From: Actinomadura sp. NBRC 104425
Lineage (GTDB): Bacteria; Actinomycetota; Actinomycetes; Streptosporangiales; Streptosporangiaceae
Assembly (NCBI RefSeq): GCF_030269545.1
Contig: NZ_BSTN01000007.1
Span: 62,001 to 126,000, forward strand
Length of the DNA: 64,000 nt
Direction of reading: 5' to 3'
Position numbers and translations under genes: made by a program
The notes under the pieces: generated by a model
Databases searched by the model: none
What the model saw: only the letters and a program-made list of their open reading frames with translations
Told to the model about the DNA's origin: nothing
In this document: piece after piece, positions 43,724 to 53,044 of the stretch
Numbering within the stretch: the first letter of the stretch is position 1
Layout: each line of letters begins with the position of its first letter

Positions 43724-46156
43724 ATGGCTACTCGTCAAGAGGGAACCCGCCGAGCCGTGTCAACCCCCGGGCGCGAGACGTCGGCGAACGGTGCGGACAA
43801 GGACGCGCGGCACGCCGCCGTGCGGGCCGAGCAAGAGTACGTGACGCGGGTGTACCACAGGCTCGACGAGGAGCGCGCCGCGGCGGAGGAGGCGCTGCGG
43901 GCCGGGCCGGGCAAGGGCGGCGGCAGCGCGTTCTCGGCTCAGGTGGAGCGCACGGTCGTCGCCGACGAGCGGGCCCGCCGGCTGGCCCGGCTCAACGCGG
44001 TGGAGCGGGGGCTGTGCTTCGGCCGCATCGACCACCGCCCGGACAGGGACGGCGAACCGGGCGACACCCTCTACATCGGCCGGATCGGGCTGCGCGACGA
44101 GAACCGCGAGCCCCTCCTGATCGACTGGCGCGCCCCCGCGGCGCGCCCCTTCTACACCGCGACGCCGGGCTCGCCCGGCACCCTGGCCCGCCGCCGCCAC
44201 CTGCACCTGCGCGGCCGCACGGTGGTCGGCGTCGACGACGAGGTGTTCGACCTGGACGGCCTCGGCCAGGGCGACCGCGGCCCCCTGGTCGGCGAGGCTG
44301 CGCTGCTGGCCGCGCTGCGCCGCGGCCGCACCGGCCGGATGAGCGACGTGGTCGCCACCATCCAGGAGGAGCAGGACCAGGTGATCCGCGCCGGGCTGCC
44401 GGGGATCCTGGTCGTCCAGGGCGGCCCGGGCACCGGCAAGACGGTCGCCGCGCTGCACCGCGCCGCGTACCTGCTCTACACCCACCGGGACGTGCTGGAG
44501 CGGCGTGGCGTGCTGGTGGTGGGACCGAACGCCACGTTCCTGCGGTACATCGAGCAGGTGCTGCCGGGGCTCGGCGAGACGGACGTGGTGCTGAAGACGG
44601 TCGGCGAGCTGTTCCCCGGGGTGCGCGCCACCGCCGTGGAGTCGCCCGAGGTCGCCGTGCTCAAGGGCGGGCTGCGCATGGCGTGGCTGGTGGAGGCCGC
44701 CGTGCGGGACCGCCAGCGCGTCCCCGACGGCGACCTGGAGGTGGAGTCGGACGGGCTGACGCTGCGCGTCGCCCACGAGACGTGCCGGCGCCTGCGCGAC
44801 CGCGCTCGCGCGCTGCGCGCCCCGCACAACGTCCAGCGCCGGCTGTTCGTGCACGAGATGCTGGAGGCGCTCGCGCTGAACCGCGCCGAGCAGTACGACC
44901 GCATGACCGACGAGCCCTTGGAGCAGATGGCCCGCGAGGGGGGCCTGCCCGACTGGATCCGGGAGCTGATGGCCGAGAGCGCCGACGAGCCGCTGCTGGA
45001 CGAGACCGACCTGCGGCTGGCCAAGGAGGCGCTGTGGCAGGAGCCGGCGGTGCGGGAGGCGCTCGACGGGCTGTGGCCGGAGCTGACGCCGCAACGCCTG
45101 CTGGAGGAGCTGTTCGCCGACCGCGAGGCGGTCGGCCGGGCCGGGGCGGCGGCCGGCCTGACGGAGGCCGAGTGCGGCCTGCTGGTGCGCCCGGCGGGCA
45201 GCCCGTGGACGGTCTCCGACGTGCCGCTGCTGGACGAGGCGGCCGAGCTGCTCGGTGAGGACGACCGGGCGGGCCGGGCCCGCGCCCGCGCCGCCGCGGC
45301 CGACCGCGCCGAGCAGGAGCGGTACGCGCGGGAGGTGATCCAGGTGACCGGGCTGACGGAGGTCGAGGGCCTGGACGCGGGCCTGCTGGCCGACCGGCAC
45401 CACGACGACGGCCCGGCGCGGACCACCGCCGAGCGGGCCGCCGCCGACCGCACCTGGGTCTACGGGCACGTGATCGTGGACGAGGCGCAGGAGCTGTCGG
45501 AGATGGCCTGGCGGACGGTGATGCGCCGGGTCCCGACGCGTTCGCTGACGGTGGTGGGCGACATCGCGCAGACCGGCAGCCCGGCGGGCGCGCGCTCGTG
45601 GGGCCAGATGCTCGACCGGTACGTCACCGACGGCTGGCGGGAGCAGCGGCTGCTGGTCAACTACCGCACCCCGGCGGCGATCATGCGGGTGGCCGAGGAC
45701 GTGCTGGCGGCGGTGGCGCCCGACCAGACGGCGCCGCGGGCGGTCCGCGACGACGGCCCGCCCCCGGTCGCCGTCCGCATCCCCCGCGCGGAGACGGCGC
45801 CCCGGCTGCGGGCCCTGGTGGAGGCGGAGCTCGGCGAGGTCGCCGCGGGCGCCGAGGGGCGGCTCGCGGTGATCGTCTCGGCGGCGCGGCACGCCGAGGT
45901 GCGGGCGGCGCTGCCAGACGCCCCCGCCGGGGCGACGCCGGAGGCGCTGGACTCCCCCGTGACCGTGCTGACCTGCGAGGAGGCCAAGGGCCTGGAGTTC
46001 GACGCGGTGGTCCTGGTGGACCCGGCGCAAATCCTGGCGCAGTCGCCGCGCGGCGGCCGGGACCTGTACGTGGCGATCACCCGGGCGACCCGGCGGCTGA
46101 CCGTGGTGCACGACGGCGACCTGCCGCCGATGCTGTCGCGGCTGGCGTCCCGCTGA
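43724..46156 (+). CDS. HelD-family UvrD-like helicase (RNA polymerase-associated)
   Basis: 810 aa superfamily 1 ATPase. An N-terminal coiled-coil region (AEQEYVTRVYHRLDEERAAAEEAL, about 34-60) and GRIGLRDENREPLLIDWRAPAARPFY are typical of HelD/HelR. Walker A is QGGPGTGKTVAALHR (about 231-245), Walker B VIVDEAQELSEM, motif IV VNYRTPAAI, and motif VI AITRATRRL. HelD proteins pry RNA polymerase off DNA and recycle it; the HelR subgroup gives rifamycin tolerance. Which subgroup this belongs to needs alignment of the pore loop. Confidence 0.88.
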   Translation: MATRQEGTRRAVSTPGRETSANGADKDARHAAVRAEQEYVTRVYHRLDEERAAAEEALRAGPGKGGGSAFSAQVERTVVADERARRLARLNAVERGLCFGRIDHRPDRDGEPGDTLYIGRIGLRDENREPLLIDWRAPAARPFYTATPGSPGTLARRRHLHLRGRTVVGVDDEVFDLDGLGQGDRGPLVGEAALLAALRRGRTGRMSDVVATIQEEQDQVIRAGLPGILVVQGGPGTGKTVAALHRAAYLLYTHRDVLERRGVLVVGPNATFLRYIEQVLPGLGETDVVLKTVGELFPGVRATAVESPEVAVLKGGLRMAWLVEAAVRDRQRVPDGDLEVESDGLTLRVAHETCRRLRDRARALRAPHNVQRRLFVHEMLEALALNRAEQYDRMTDEPLEQMAREGGLPDWIRELMAESADEPLLDETDLRLAKEALWQEPAVREALDGLWPELTPQRLLEELFADREAVGRAGAAAGLTEAECGLLVRPAGSPWTVSDVPLLDEAAELLGEDDRAGRARARAAAADRAEQERYAREVIQVTGLTEVEGLDAGLLADRHHDDGPARTTAERAAADRTWVYGHVIVDEAQELSEMAWRTVMRRVPTRSLTVVGDIAQTGSPAGARSWGQMLDRYVTDGWREQRLLVNYRTPAAIMRVAEDVLAAVAPDQTAPRAVRDDGPPPVAVRIPRAETAPRLRALVEAELGEVAAGAEGRLAVIVSAARHAEVRAALPDAPAGATPEALDSPVTVLTCEEAKGLEFDAVVLVDPAQILAQSPRGGRDLYVAITRATRRLTVVHDGDLPPMLSRLASR

Positions 46157-46183
46157 GCCCTCCCCCGGCCCGCCGAGGGGCCC

Positions 46184-46222
46184 GCGTCCGCGGCGTGCCC
46201 GCCCCGCGCACGCCGCGGACGC
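46184..46222. terminator. bidirectional terminator (helD / sulfatase)
   Basis: A perfect 14-bp stem (46184-46197 with 46209-46222) with an 11-base loop lies between two convergent stop codons. Confidence 0.65.
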
Positions 46223-46225
46223 CGC

Positions 46226-47635
46226 TCATTGCTCCTCGTAGGGCAGCAGTTCCTTGTTGATCTCCTGCCAGCGGCTGCGCAGGGCCTGCAGCACGTCGGG
46301 GTGCCGGGCGGCGAGGTCGGCCTGCTCGCGCGGGTCGGCGGTCAGGTCGTGCAGCGTCTCGCCGCTTTCGCGGCGCAGGTACTTCCACTTGCCGCGGCGC
46401 ACCGCGCCCTCGGTGCGCGTCCGCCAGAACAGGTCGCGTTCGGGCGGCCGCGCGCCCTTGAGCAGGTAGGGGACGAGGCTGTGCCCGTCCAGCGGGTGGT
46501 CGGCGGCGGGCCGAACCCCGGCGGCCTCCAGGATCGTCGCCGTCCAGTCGTGTGTGATGACCGGGACGTCGCTGACCTGGCGGGGCCGGATGCGGGCGGG
46601 CCAGCGCAGGATGTTCGGCACCCGGATGCCGCCCTCGTTCAGCCCGCCCTTGGCGCCCGACAGCGGCCACTGGTACGACCACCGCTCCCCGCCGTTATCG
46701 CTGGTGAACAGCACGAACGTGTCGCGTTCCCGGCCGCTGTCGCGCAGCGCCCGCAGCACCCGGCCGACGGCGGCGTCCATGGCCTGCACCATCGTGGTGT
46801 AGGTGGCCAGCGAGCCGCCGTCGTTGTGCCAGAGCGCCCCGGCGTCGCCGGCCTTCACCCGGGCGGTGATCTCCGCGCTGACGGCGCGGTCGCCGGGCGC
46901 CTCCCACGGCCAGTGCGGCGCGGTGAAGTTGAGGTTGACCAGCCACGGCCGGTCCCGGTGGCCGCGGACGAAGTCGGCGGCGCGGTCGGCGATGGCGTCG
47001 GTGTAGTACTCCAGGTTCTCGACCGGGACCTCGCCCTCGTACAGGTCGGCCCCGGTGCTGGAGATCTTGGAGTAGTAGTCGACGGCGCCGGACAGGTTGC
47101 CGAAGAAGGTGTCCCAGCCCGACTTCAGCGGGCTGTACCAGGGGAGGAAGCCGCAGTGCCACTTGCCGAACATGGCGGTGGCGTATCCGGCGTCGCGCAG
47201 CAGCGAGGCGAGGGTGGGGTGGCCCGGCGGGATGCCGTGCAGCTTGTCGGGCTGGGCGATCGGCTCCTCCAGCCCGCCGCGCAGCCGTCCCGGGTAGCGG
47301 CCGGTGTAGAGGGCGAACCGGGTGGGCGAGCAGACGGCGGCGGCCGAGTAGGCGTCGGTGAACCGCAGGCCCTCCCGGGCGAGCCGGTCCAGGTTGGGCG
47401 TGCGGATGTGCGGGGACCCGTAGCAGCCGAGGTCGGCCCAGCCCAGGTCGTCGCCGATGATGATCAGGAAGTTCGGCCGCCGGCCGCCGGCGGCGCGCGG
47501 GTCGGCGCGGAAGGGCCGCTCGTCCGCGTCCGCCCTGGCGTCGCCCCCGCCCAGCACCGTTCCGGCGACCGTGCCCGCCGCGACCGTTCCGAGCGCCGCC
47601 GCGACGCCCCGCCTGCCGATCCGCTCCGCCGTCAC
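46226..47635 (-). CDS. secreted formylglycine-dependent sulfatase
   Basis: 469 aa arylsulfatase-family hydrolase. The N-terminus (RIGRRGVAAALGTVAAGTV) looks like a Tat signal with cleavage near DARADA. Metal ligands Asp62-Asp63 are in IIIGDDLGWADLG. The CSPTR motif (Cys102, Arg106) is the C-x-P-x-R target of formylglycine-generating enzyme, so Cys102 must be converted for activity. FTSDNGGERWSYQWPLSGAKGGLNEGG gives the remaining metal-site residues. The substrate is unknown. AAAGGCGG precedes the GTG. Divergent from the aldehyde dehydrogenase. Confidence 0.9.
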   Translation of the reverse strand: MTAERIGRRGVAAALGTVAAGTVAGTVLGGGDARADADERPFRADPRAAGGRRPNFLIIIGDDLGWADLGCYGSPHIRTPNLDRLAREGLRFTDAYSAAAVCSPTRFALYTGRYPGRLRGGLEEPIAQPDKLHGIPPGHPTLASLLRDAGYATAMFGKWHCGFLPWYSPLKSGWDTFFGNLSGAVDYYSKISSTGADLYEGEVPVENLEYYTDAIADRAADFVRGHRDRPWLVNLNFTAPHWPWEAPGDRAVSAEITARVKAGDAGALWHNDGGSLATYTTMVQAMDAAVGRVLRALRDSGRERDTFVLFTSDNGGERWSYQWPLSGAKGGLNEGGIRVPNILRWPARIRPRQVSDVPVITHDWTATILEAAGVRPAADHPLDGHSLVPYLLKGARPPERDLFWRTRTEGAVRRGKWKYLRRESGETLHDLTADPREQADLAARHPDVLQALRSRWQEINKELLPYEEQ

Positions 47636-47764
47636 CCGGACCGCCTTTCCCTACTTTTTTGATGGTTTTTGCTCGAATAGTAGGGAATCGAGATCATCGC
47701 GCGCAATGCCGGATCGGCCGCCGATTGCGGCACCGATGGCGGCCACCCTTCCCCCGGACAGACA

Positions 47765-47782
47765 ACCAAACATACGCTTGGT
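47765..47782. promoter_or_regulatory. imperfect palindrome upstream of the aldehyde dehydrogenase
   Basis: ACCAAACATACGCTTGGT has 9-base arms matching at 7 positions, in the style of TetR-family operators. It ends 38 bases before the dehydrogenase ATG and lies in the divergent region with the sulfatase. Confidence 0.4.
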
Positions 47783-47820
47783 CAAGTGACGAGCCGGGAC
47801 GGATCCGGGAGGGCACGGCG

Positions 47821-49269
47821 ATGACCAGGCAGCTGCGGGAGTACTCCAACCTGATCGGCGGCGAGCTGCGCCCCGCCGCCGACGGCGGCACGCTGGACTC
47901 GGTGGATCCGTCCACCGGCGAGGTGTGGGCGCGGGTGCCGCGCGGCCGCGCCGCCGACGCCGAGGCGGCCGTGGCCGCCGCCCGCGCCGCCTTCCCCGCG
48001 TGGGCGGCGCTGCCCACCGCCGCCCGCGCGGCCCACCTGCGCAAGGTCGCCGGGGTCTTCGCCGCCCACGCCGCGGAGCTGGCCGAGCTGGAGACCCGCG
48101 ACAACGGCCGGATCATCAGCGAGACCGCCGGACGCGACCTGCCCGGCATGACGTACCTGTGGAACAGCGCCGCCGCCGAGTGCGTCCGCGCCGCCGAGGG
48201 ACGCGGCGTCGACTTCGGCCCCGGCGTACAGGGCCTGACGCGCCGCGAGCCGTACGGGGTGACGCTGGGCATCATCCCGTGGAACTCGCCGATCTCCACG
48301 CTGTCGGCCAAGGCCGCATGGGCGCTGGCGGCGGGCAACACCGTGATCATCAAGCCCGCCGAGCAGGCCGCCGTCTCGTCCCTGCGGGTCGGCGAGCTGC
48401 TGCGCGAGGTGCTGCCGCCCGGCGTGCTCAACATCGTCTCCGGCCTCGGCGAGGAGGTCGGCGACCCGCTGGTGCGCAGCCGGGGCGTGGACAAGATCAG
48501 CCTGACCGGCTCGGTGGACACCGCCAGGCTCATCACCCGGGCGTCGGCGGACGCGCTCAAGCCGCTGGCCCTGGAGCTCGGCGGCAAGTCCCCCAACATC
48601 GTGTTCGCCGACGCCGACCTGGACCGGGCCGCGCCGGGCGTCACCACGCAGGCGATCTTCACCGCGAACGCCGGGCAGATCTGCTACGGCGGCTCCCGGG
48701 TGCTGATCCAGCGGCCGGTGTACGACGAGATGATCGAGCGGATGCGGGCCGCCGCCGCGGGCATCCGCCTCGGCGACCCGCTGTCCCGCGACACCACGAT
48801 GGGGCCGATCGTCTCCCGCGAGCAGTACGAGCGCGTCACCTCCTACCTGGAGCTCGGCGTCAAGGAGGGCGCCGAGCTGGTGTTCGGCGGGCGGTCCGGC
48901 GCCGAGCTGGTCGAAAAGCGCCTGGCCGGGGGCTACTGGGTGGAGCCGACCCTGTTCGCCACCGCCGACAACGGGCTGCGCATCTGCCAGGAGGAGATCT
49001 TCGGGCCCGTCGCGGTGGCCATCCCCTTCGACACCGAGGAGGAGGCCGTCGCCATCGCCAACGACTCGCCCTACGGCCTGGCCGCGGGCGTGTGGACGCG
49101 CGACCTCGGCACCGCCCACCGCATGTTCCGCGCGCTGGAGGCCGGCACCGTGTGGATCAACACCTTCCGCAAGGTGCTGTTCCCGCTGGAGGGCACCAAG
49201 GACAGCGGCTACGGCAACGACTCCCTGCTCGCCTACACGCGCGAGAAGGCGGGCGTGCTGGAGTTCTGA
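47821..49269 (+). CDS. NAD(P)-dependent aldehyde dehydrogenase
   Basis: 482 aa ALDH superfamily enzyme oxidising an aldehyde to the acid. GIIPWNSPI and IIKPAEQAAVSSL form the cofactor site, SLTGSVDT the Rossmann turn, Glu252 in ALELGGKSPN the general base, and Cys288 in AGQICYGGS the nucleophile. EEIFGPV is present near the end. The length is standard. GGGAGGG lies 7 bases before the ATG. The substrate cannot be told; the operator-like palindrome upstream suggests induction. Confidence 0.93.
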   Translation: MTRQLREYSNLIGGELRPAADGGTLDSVDPSTGEVWARVPRGRAADAEAAVAAARAAFPAWAALPTAARAAHLRKVAGVFAAHAAELAELETRDNGRIISETAGRDLPGMTYLWNSAAAECVRAAEGRGVDFGPGVQGLTRREPYGVTLGIIPWNSPISTLSAKAAWALAAGNTVIIKPAEQAAVSSLRVGELLREVLPPGVLNIVSGLGEEVGDPLVRSRGVDKISLTGSVDTARLITRASADALKPLALELGGKSPNIVFADADLDRAAPGVTTQAIFTANAGQICYGGSRVLIQRPVYDEMIERMRAAAAGIRLGDPLSRDTTMGPIVSREQYERVTSYLELGVKEGAELVFGGRSGAELVEKRLAGGYWVEPTLFATADNGLRICQEEIFGPVAVAIPFDTEEEAVAIANDSPYGLAAGVWTRDLGTAHRMFRALEAGTVWINTFRKVLFPLEGTKDSGYGNDSLLAYTREKAGVLEF

Positions 49270-49274
49270 GCCGG

Positions 49275-49310
49275 GACGGCGGGTCCCCGGCGCGCCGGGG
49301 ACCCGCCGTC
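49275..49310. terminator. 36-bp perfect palindrome terminator
   Basis: Positions 49275-49292 are perfectly complementary to 49293-49310, between convergent stop codons, giving a very stable bidirectional hairpin. Confidence 0.7.
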
Positions 49311-49328
49311 GCACGGGCCGTCATACGG

Positions 49329-51290
49329 TCAGTAGAGCCGCTTGGGCTGCTTGGGCAGCACCACGTCGGACGGTCCGCGCCAGGCGCCCGTCTCCGGGGC
49401 GATCAGCGCGGCCGGATCCTCGTCGCCGAGCAGGACGGGGACGCCGACCGAGCTGCCCGCCAGATCGACGGTAACCCGGGCGCCGGTGGGCGTCTCGGTG
49501 TTGTAGTCGGCGTCGGTGCCCGCGATGACCAGGGCGAGCCGGTGGCCCTTCTTGAAGACGTACTCCTGGGCGAGCGTCTCCCAGCGCACCCCGTAGTACC
49601 GGCCCGGGGTCAGCGGGGTCGGCCTGCTGAGCGAGGTGCGGTTGTGGGCGTCCAGCCAGCCGCGCGCCACCACGTTCACCTCCGAGGTGACCGTCTTGGT
49701 GCGGGTCTGCCGGTAGCAGGCGTCGTCGGCGGCGGTGCTCTCGCCGTGGCAGCTCTCGGTGGCCAGCGTCTCGATGCCCTCGCCCGAGCCGAGGTAGTCG
49801 ACGCGGGTGTCGGTGCCGTAGTCCACCAGCAGCGCGGTCAGGTTGGCGGTCGGCCCGTCCAGCTTCACCTTCAGGTCCGCGGTGGGCGTGCCGGACAGCC
49901 GCACGCTGCGCGGCAGCGGCGCCGACACGAACGACAGCCGGTACGGCTTGGCCGCGGTCGGGTCGGACACCAGGTCGCCCTCCGTGCGGCCGGCGCCCCG
50001 CGGCCCGGCCTCGTCGGTGAACGCGCCGGTGGCGCCCTCGGCGGCGGGCTTGAGGCCGAGCGTGCCGTCGGCACCGGGGCGCAGCGTCAGCGTGCGGGCC
50101 GCCGGCGCCGGCCAGTCCGCCTGGGTGATCCACTGGTCGGGGCCGATCTCGATGTCGGCGCGCGGCTCCCGCAGCACGTCATTGGGAATCCCCTGCAGCT
50201 CGTGGTCGAACCACTTGTGCAGCGTGGCGACCCACTGCTCGCGGCGGGTGTCGAACGGGTCCACGTGCCCGCGCTGCGACAGCCACACCTTGCGGGTCAC
50301 GCCGCGCGCGGCCAGGGCCTTCCACCACTCGGCGAAGTGGTCGGTCTTGACGTTCAGGTCGTTGACGCCGTGGTAGGCGAACACGCTGGCCCGCACGTTG
50401 CGCACGTCGCCGACGGTGCCGTGCCGGTAGTTCGACTCGGCCCAGTAGGCGTTGTAGTCGCCCGTCTCGTCGTCCTCTCCCGCGTCCAGCTCGGCGCGGA
50501 CGGCGGCGCACTTGTCGGGCGGGTCGGTGTCGACGTAGTCGGCGAGCCAGGGCTGCTCGTCCTCCCAGTACTTGACGCCGTTCATGCGGCTGTAGCCGTA
50601 CCAGCTGCTGATCGCCGAGATCGGGACGATCGTCTCCAGGCCCCGCACGCCGGTGGCGGCGACGCCGTTGGCCAGCGTGCCGTCGTACGACTTGCCGATC
50701 ATGCCGGTGCGGCCGGTCGTCCAGGACGCCTTCACCGGGGCGCCGTCCGCCGTGTACGCCCTGGCCCGCCCGTTCAGCCAGTCGATGACGGCCTTGACAC
50801 CGAGCACGTCGGGCGCCCCGCCGCTGGTCGGGCAGCCGTCGGACCTGGTCGTGCCGATCATGTCGACGGCCAGGAAGGCGTACCCGCGCGGCACGAAGTA
50901 GTTGTCGTAGAACAGCGGGAACCTCACCGGGTTCCCGGCCGCGTCGTAGACCTTGCGCTCGCTCTCGTTGCCGCGCCCGGCGTTGTCGTAATACGGGCTG
51001 GCATCCATGATCACCGGCACCTTGAGGCCCCGCTCGGTCTCCCGGGGCCGGATGATGTCCACGTTGACGCGGTCGCGCCTGCCGTCGCGGTCGCTGTCGA
51101 GGGGCGACTCGACGTACACGTGCTCGCGGATCGCGTCGGCGTAGGAGAAGACCGGCTGGGTCACGCCGCCCTTCACCACGATCCTGGGGACGGCGGCGTC
51201 GGCCACGCCGCCCGCACCGGCCAGCACGACGCCGGTCGCCAGCGCCACCGCGATGGTCCGTCGGGTTCGTCGCAGGGATCTCCCGGGCAA
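49329..51290 (-). CDS. secreted Xaa-Pro dipeptidyl-peptidase (CocE/NonD type)
   Basis: 653 aa S15-type serine hydrolase. A signal peptide covers about 1-33 (basic RRTRRTIAV, hydrophobic core, ADAAV). Nucleophile Ser201 is in GMIGKSYDGTLANG; the Asp lies in AYHGVNDLNVKT and the His in SQRGHVDPF. A C-terminal jelly-roll domain (X-Pro dipeptidyl-peptidase C-terminal type) follows from about residue 390. It would release Xaa-Pro dipeptides from peptides outside the cell. The adjacent LigD-polymerase gene is 100 bases upstream on the same strand but unrelated in function. Confidence 0.9.
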   Translation of the reverse strand: MPGRSLRRTRRTIAVALATGVVLAGAGGVADAAVPRIVVKGGVTQPVFSYADAIREHVYVESPLDSDRDGRRDRVNVDIIRPRETERGLKVPVIMDASPYYDNAGRGNESERKVYDAAGNPVRFPLFYDNYFVPRGYAFLAVDMIGTTRSDGCPTSGGAPDVLGVKAVIDWLNGRARAYTADGAPVKASWTTGRTGMIGKSYDGTLANGVAATGVRGLETIVPISAISSWYGYSRMNGVKYWEDEQPWLADYVDTDPPDKCAAVRAELDAGEDDETGDYNAYWAESNYRHGTVGDVRNVRASVFAYHGVNDLNVKTDHFAEWWKALAARGVTRKVWLSQRGHVDPFDTRREQWVATLHKWFDHELQGIPNDVLREPRADIEIGPDQWITQADWPAPAARTLTLRPGADGTLGLKPAAEGATGAFTDEAGPRGAGRTEGDLVSDPTAAKPYRLSFVSAPLPRSVRLSGTPTADLKVKLDGPTANLTALLVDYGTDTRVDYLGSGEGIETLATESCHGESTAADDACYRQTRTKTVTSEVNVVARGWLDAHNRTSLSRPTPLTPGRYYGVRWETLAQEYVFKKGHRLALVIAGTDADYNTETPTGARVTVDLAGSSVGVPVLLGDEDPAALIAPETGAWRGPSDVVLPKQPKRLY

Positions 51291-51390
51291 CCCGCACCTC
51301 CGGTCTCTCGATGATCTTACGGAGGCACAGGCAACACCGCGGACGGGGCCGGGTAAAGATCAACGATGTAGGAAGCGCGGCCGTTTTTGG

Positions 51391-52476
51391 TCACACATTG
51401 CCCTTGCCGCCCGGACGGCGTCCGGGACGGTCGGTGTCCTTGCTGGGCTGGACGCGTTTGGGCTCGCCGGGCATCTTCGGGTAGTTGGGCGGGTACGGCA
51501 TGTCGCCGAGGCCGCGGTCCCGCTCGTCGCGGCCCGCCATCTCCAGCAGCGGCTCCAGGGAGAAGGCGCGGTCGTCGATGGCCGCGTGCGGGTCGCCGAC
51601 CTTGGCGAACCGGGCCGGCATCGTGGCGATCGTGAAGTCCTCGGGCGCCGCGTCGGCCAGCTCGTCCCAGGTCACCGGCGCCGACACCGGGGCGTGCGGC
51701 AGCGGCCGGACGCTGTAGGCCGAGGCGATGGTGCGGTCGCGGGCGTTCTGGTTGAAGTCGATGAACACCTGCTCGCCCCGCTCCTCCTTCCACCACTTGG
51801 TGGTGACCAGGTCGGGCACGCGGCGCTCCACCTCGCGGCCGAACGCCAGCGCCGCCCGGCGCACGTCGGTGAACGTCCAGCGCGGCTCGATCCGCACGTA
51901 GACGTGCACGCCCGCCTTGCCGGAGGTCTTGACGAAACCGGTGTAGCCGAGCTCGTCCAGCAGGTCGCGCACCGGCCCGAGCGCCACCCGCACCGCGTCG
52001 GCGAACCCGGTGCCGGGCTGGGGGTCCAGGTCGATGCGCAGCTCGTCGGGGTGGTCGACGTCGGCGCGGCGCACCGGCCAGGGGTGGAAGGTCAGCGTGC
52101 CCAGGTTGGCCGCCCAGGCGATCACCGCCACCTCGGTGGGGCACACCTCGTCGGCGGACCGGCCGCTGGGGAAGTCGATGCGCGCCGACTCCACCCAGCC
52201 GGGCGCCCCCTTGGGCAGCCGCTTCTGGTAGAACGCGTCGGCGCCGCGCGGGTCGCCGCGGGTGGCCAGCCGGGCCCCCTCGAACACCCCGCCGGGCCAG
52301 CGCTCCAGCGTGGTGGGCCGGTCGCGGGTGGCGCGCAGAATGCCCTCGCCGACGGAGACGAAGTACTCCACCAGCCGCCGCTTGGTGTAGCCCGGCTGCG
52401 GGAAGTACACCTTGTCGGGGTTGCTCACCTTGACGAGACGGTCCCCCACCGGGATCTCGATGCTTGGCGCGGCCAT
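51391..52476 (-). CDS. LigD-type polymerase/primase domain protein (end joining)
   Basis: 361 aa, a stand-alone archaeo-eukaryotic-primase polymerase domain as in LigD. VKVSNPDKVYFPQPGYTK and HPWPVRRADVDHPDELRIDLDPQPGT carry the metal-binding Asp149 and Asp151 with His131 before them; TSGKAGVHVYV and VFIDFNQNARDRTIASAYSVR are further conserved blocks. Such PolD proteins fill gaps during non-homologous end joining. The C-terminal 40 residues are Lys/Arg/Pro-rich. TAGCGT ends 6 bases before the ATG, with no ribosome site (leaderless). Confidence 0.92.
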   Translation of the reverse strand: MAAPSIEIPVGDRLVKVSNPDKVYFPQPGYTKRRLVEYFVSVGEGILRATRDRPTTLERWPGGVFEGARLATRGDPRGADAFYQKRLPKGAPGWVESARIDFPSGRSADEVCPTEVAVIAWAANLGTLTFHPWPVRRADVDHPDELRIDLDPQPGTGFADAVRVALGPVRDLLDELGYTGFVKTSGKAGVHVYVRIEPRWTFTDVRRAALAFGREVERRVPDLVTTKWWKEERGEQVFIDFNQNARDRTIASAYSVRPLPHAPVSAPVTWDELADAAPEDFTIATMPARFAKVGDPHAAIDDRAFSLEPLLEMAGRDERDRGLGDMPYPPNYPKMPGEPKRVQPSKDTDRPGRRPGGKGNV

Positions 52477-52482
52477 GTCGGC

Positions 52483-52488
52483 ACGCTA
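52483..52488 (-). promoter_or_regulatory. -10 box of a leaderless transcript (LigD-polymerase gene)
   Basis: TAGCGT on the minus strand, 6 bases before the ATG at 52476. Confidence 0.45.
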
Positions 52489-52570
52489 ACCCACGCCGCC
52501 GACACTCCACCGGCCGGGGACCGGCTGATCTGGGCGGATGCGGCATGTCCCCCACCGCGCCCCGCCCGGG

Positions 52571-52576
52571 TACCGT
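52571..52576 (+). promoter_or_regulatory. -10 box of a leaderless transcript (msrB)
   Basis: TACCGT ends 6 bases before the ATG at 52583. Confidence 0.45.
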
Positions 52577-52582
52577 CGGAGT

Positions 52583-52984
52583 ATGGACAAGATCCGCAAG
52601 AGCGACGAGGAATGGCGGGCGCAGCTGTCGCCGGAGGAGTACCACGTGCTGCGCGAGGGCGGCACGGAGCGGCCCTTCACCGGCGAGTACACCGACACCA
52701 CGACGGTGGGCGTGTACCGCTGCCGCGCCTGCGGCGCCGAGCTGTTCCGCTCGGAAGCCAAGTTCGAGTCCCACTGCGGCTGGCCGTCGTTCTTCGAGCC
52801 CGCCAAGTCGGAGGCGGTCACCCTGCTGGAGGACCGCTCCCTGGGCATGGTGCGCACCGAGGTGCGCTGCGCGACCTGCGACTCCCACCTGGGCCACGTC
52901 TTCCACGGGGAGGGCTACCCCACCCCCACCGACGACCGCTACTGCATCAACAGCATCAGCCTCACGCTGGAACCCGCCGAGTGA
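52583..52984 (+). CDS. msrB: peptide-methionine (R)-S-oxide reductase
   Basis: 133 aa MsrB that repairs methionine-R-sulfoxide. Catalytic Cys121 is in RYCINSIS; the zinc ligands are Cys47/Cys50 (CRACG) and Cys96/Cys99 (CATCD); HCGWPSF contains the family's conserved tryptophan and a cysteine (Cys65) that may resolve the disulfide. The frame is open to 52538, but the TACCGT box 6 bases before 52583 and the family length support this start. Divergent from the LigD-polymerase gene, with the two leaderless promoters 83 bases apart. Confidence 0.94.
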   Translation: MDKIRKSDEEWRAQLSPEEYHVLREGGTERPFTGEYTDTTTVGVYRCRACGAELFRSEAKFESHCGWPSFFEPAKSEAVTLLEDRSLGMVRTEVRCATCDSHLGHVFHGEGYPTPTDDRYCINSISLTLEPAE

Positions 52985-52987
52985 CGA

Positions 52988-53020
52988 CCCCCGCCCCTGC
53001 CCGGCCGGCCCGGGCGGGGG
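52988..53020. terminator. bidirectional terminator (msrB / exported protein)
   Basis: CCCCCGCCC (52988-52996) pairs with GGGCGGGGG (53012-53020); the loop contains a further GC-rich inner stem. Lies between convergent genes. Confidence 0.55.
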
Positions 53021-53044
53021 CGCGCCGCCGCGGCCGGGCCGGGG

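Noticed and set aside
43284..43738. Two overlapping minus-strand frames in the phoD/helD gap
   Set aside because: Arg/Pro-rich, no ribosome site, no resemblance to any family I know.
47925..51314. 1129-residue plus-strand frame
   Set aside because: Shadow of the aldehyde dehydrogenase and antisense of the peptidase gene; both real genes have intact catalytic motifs.
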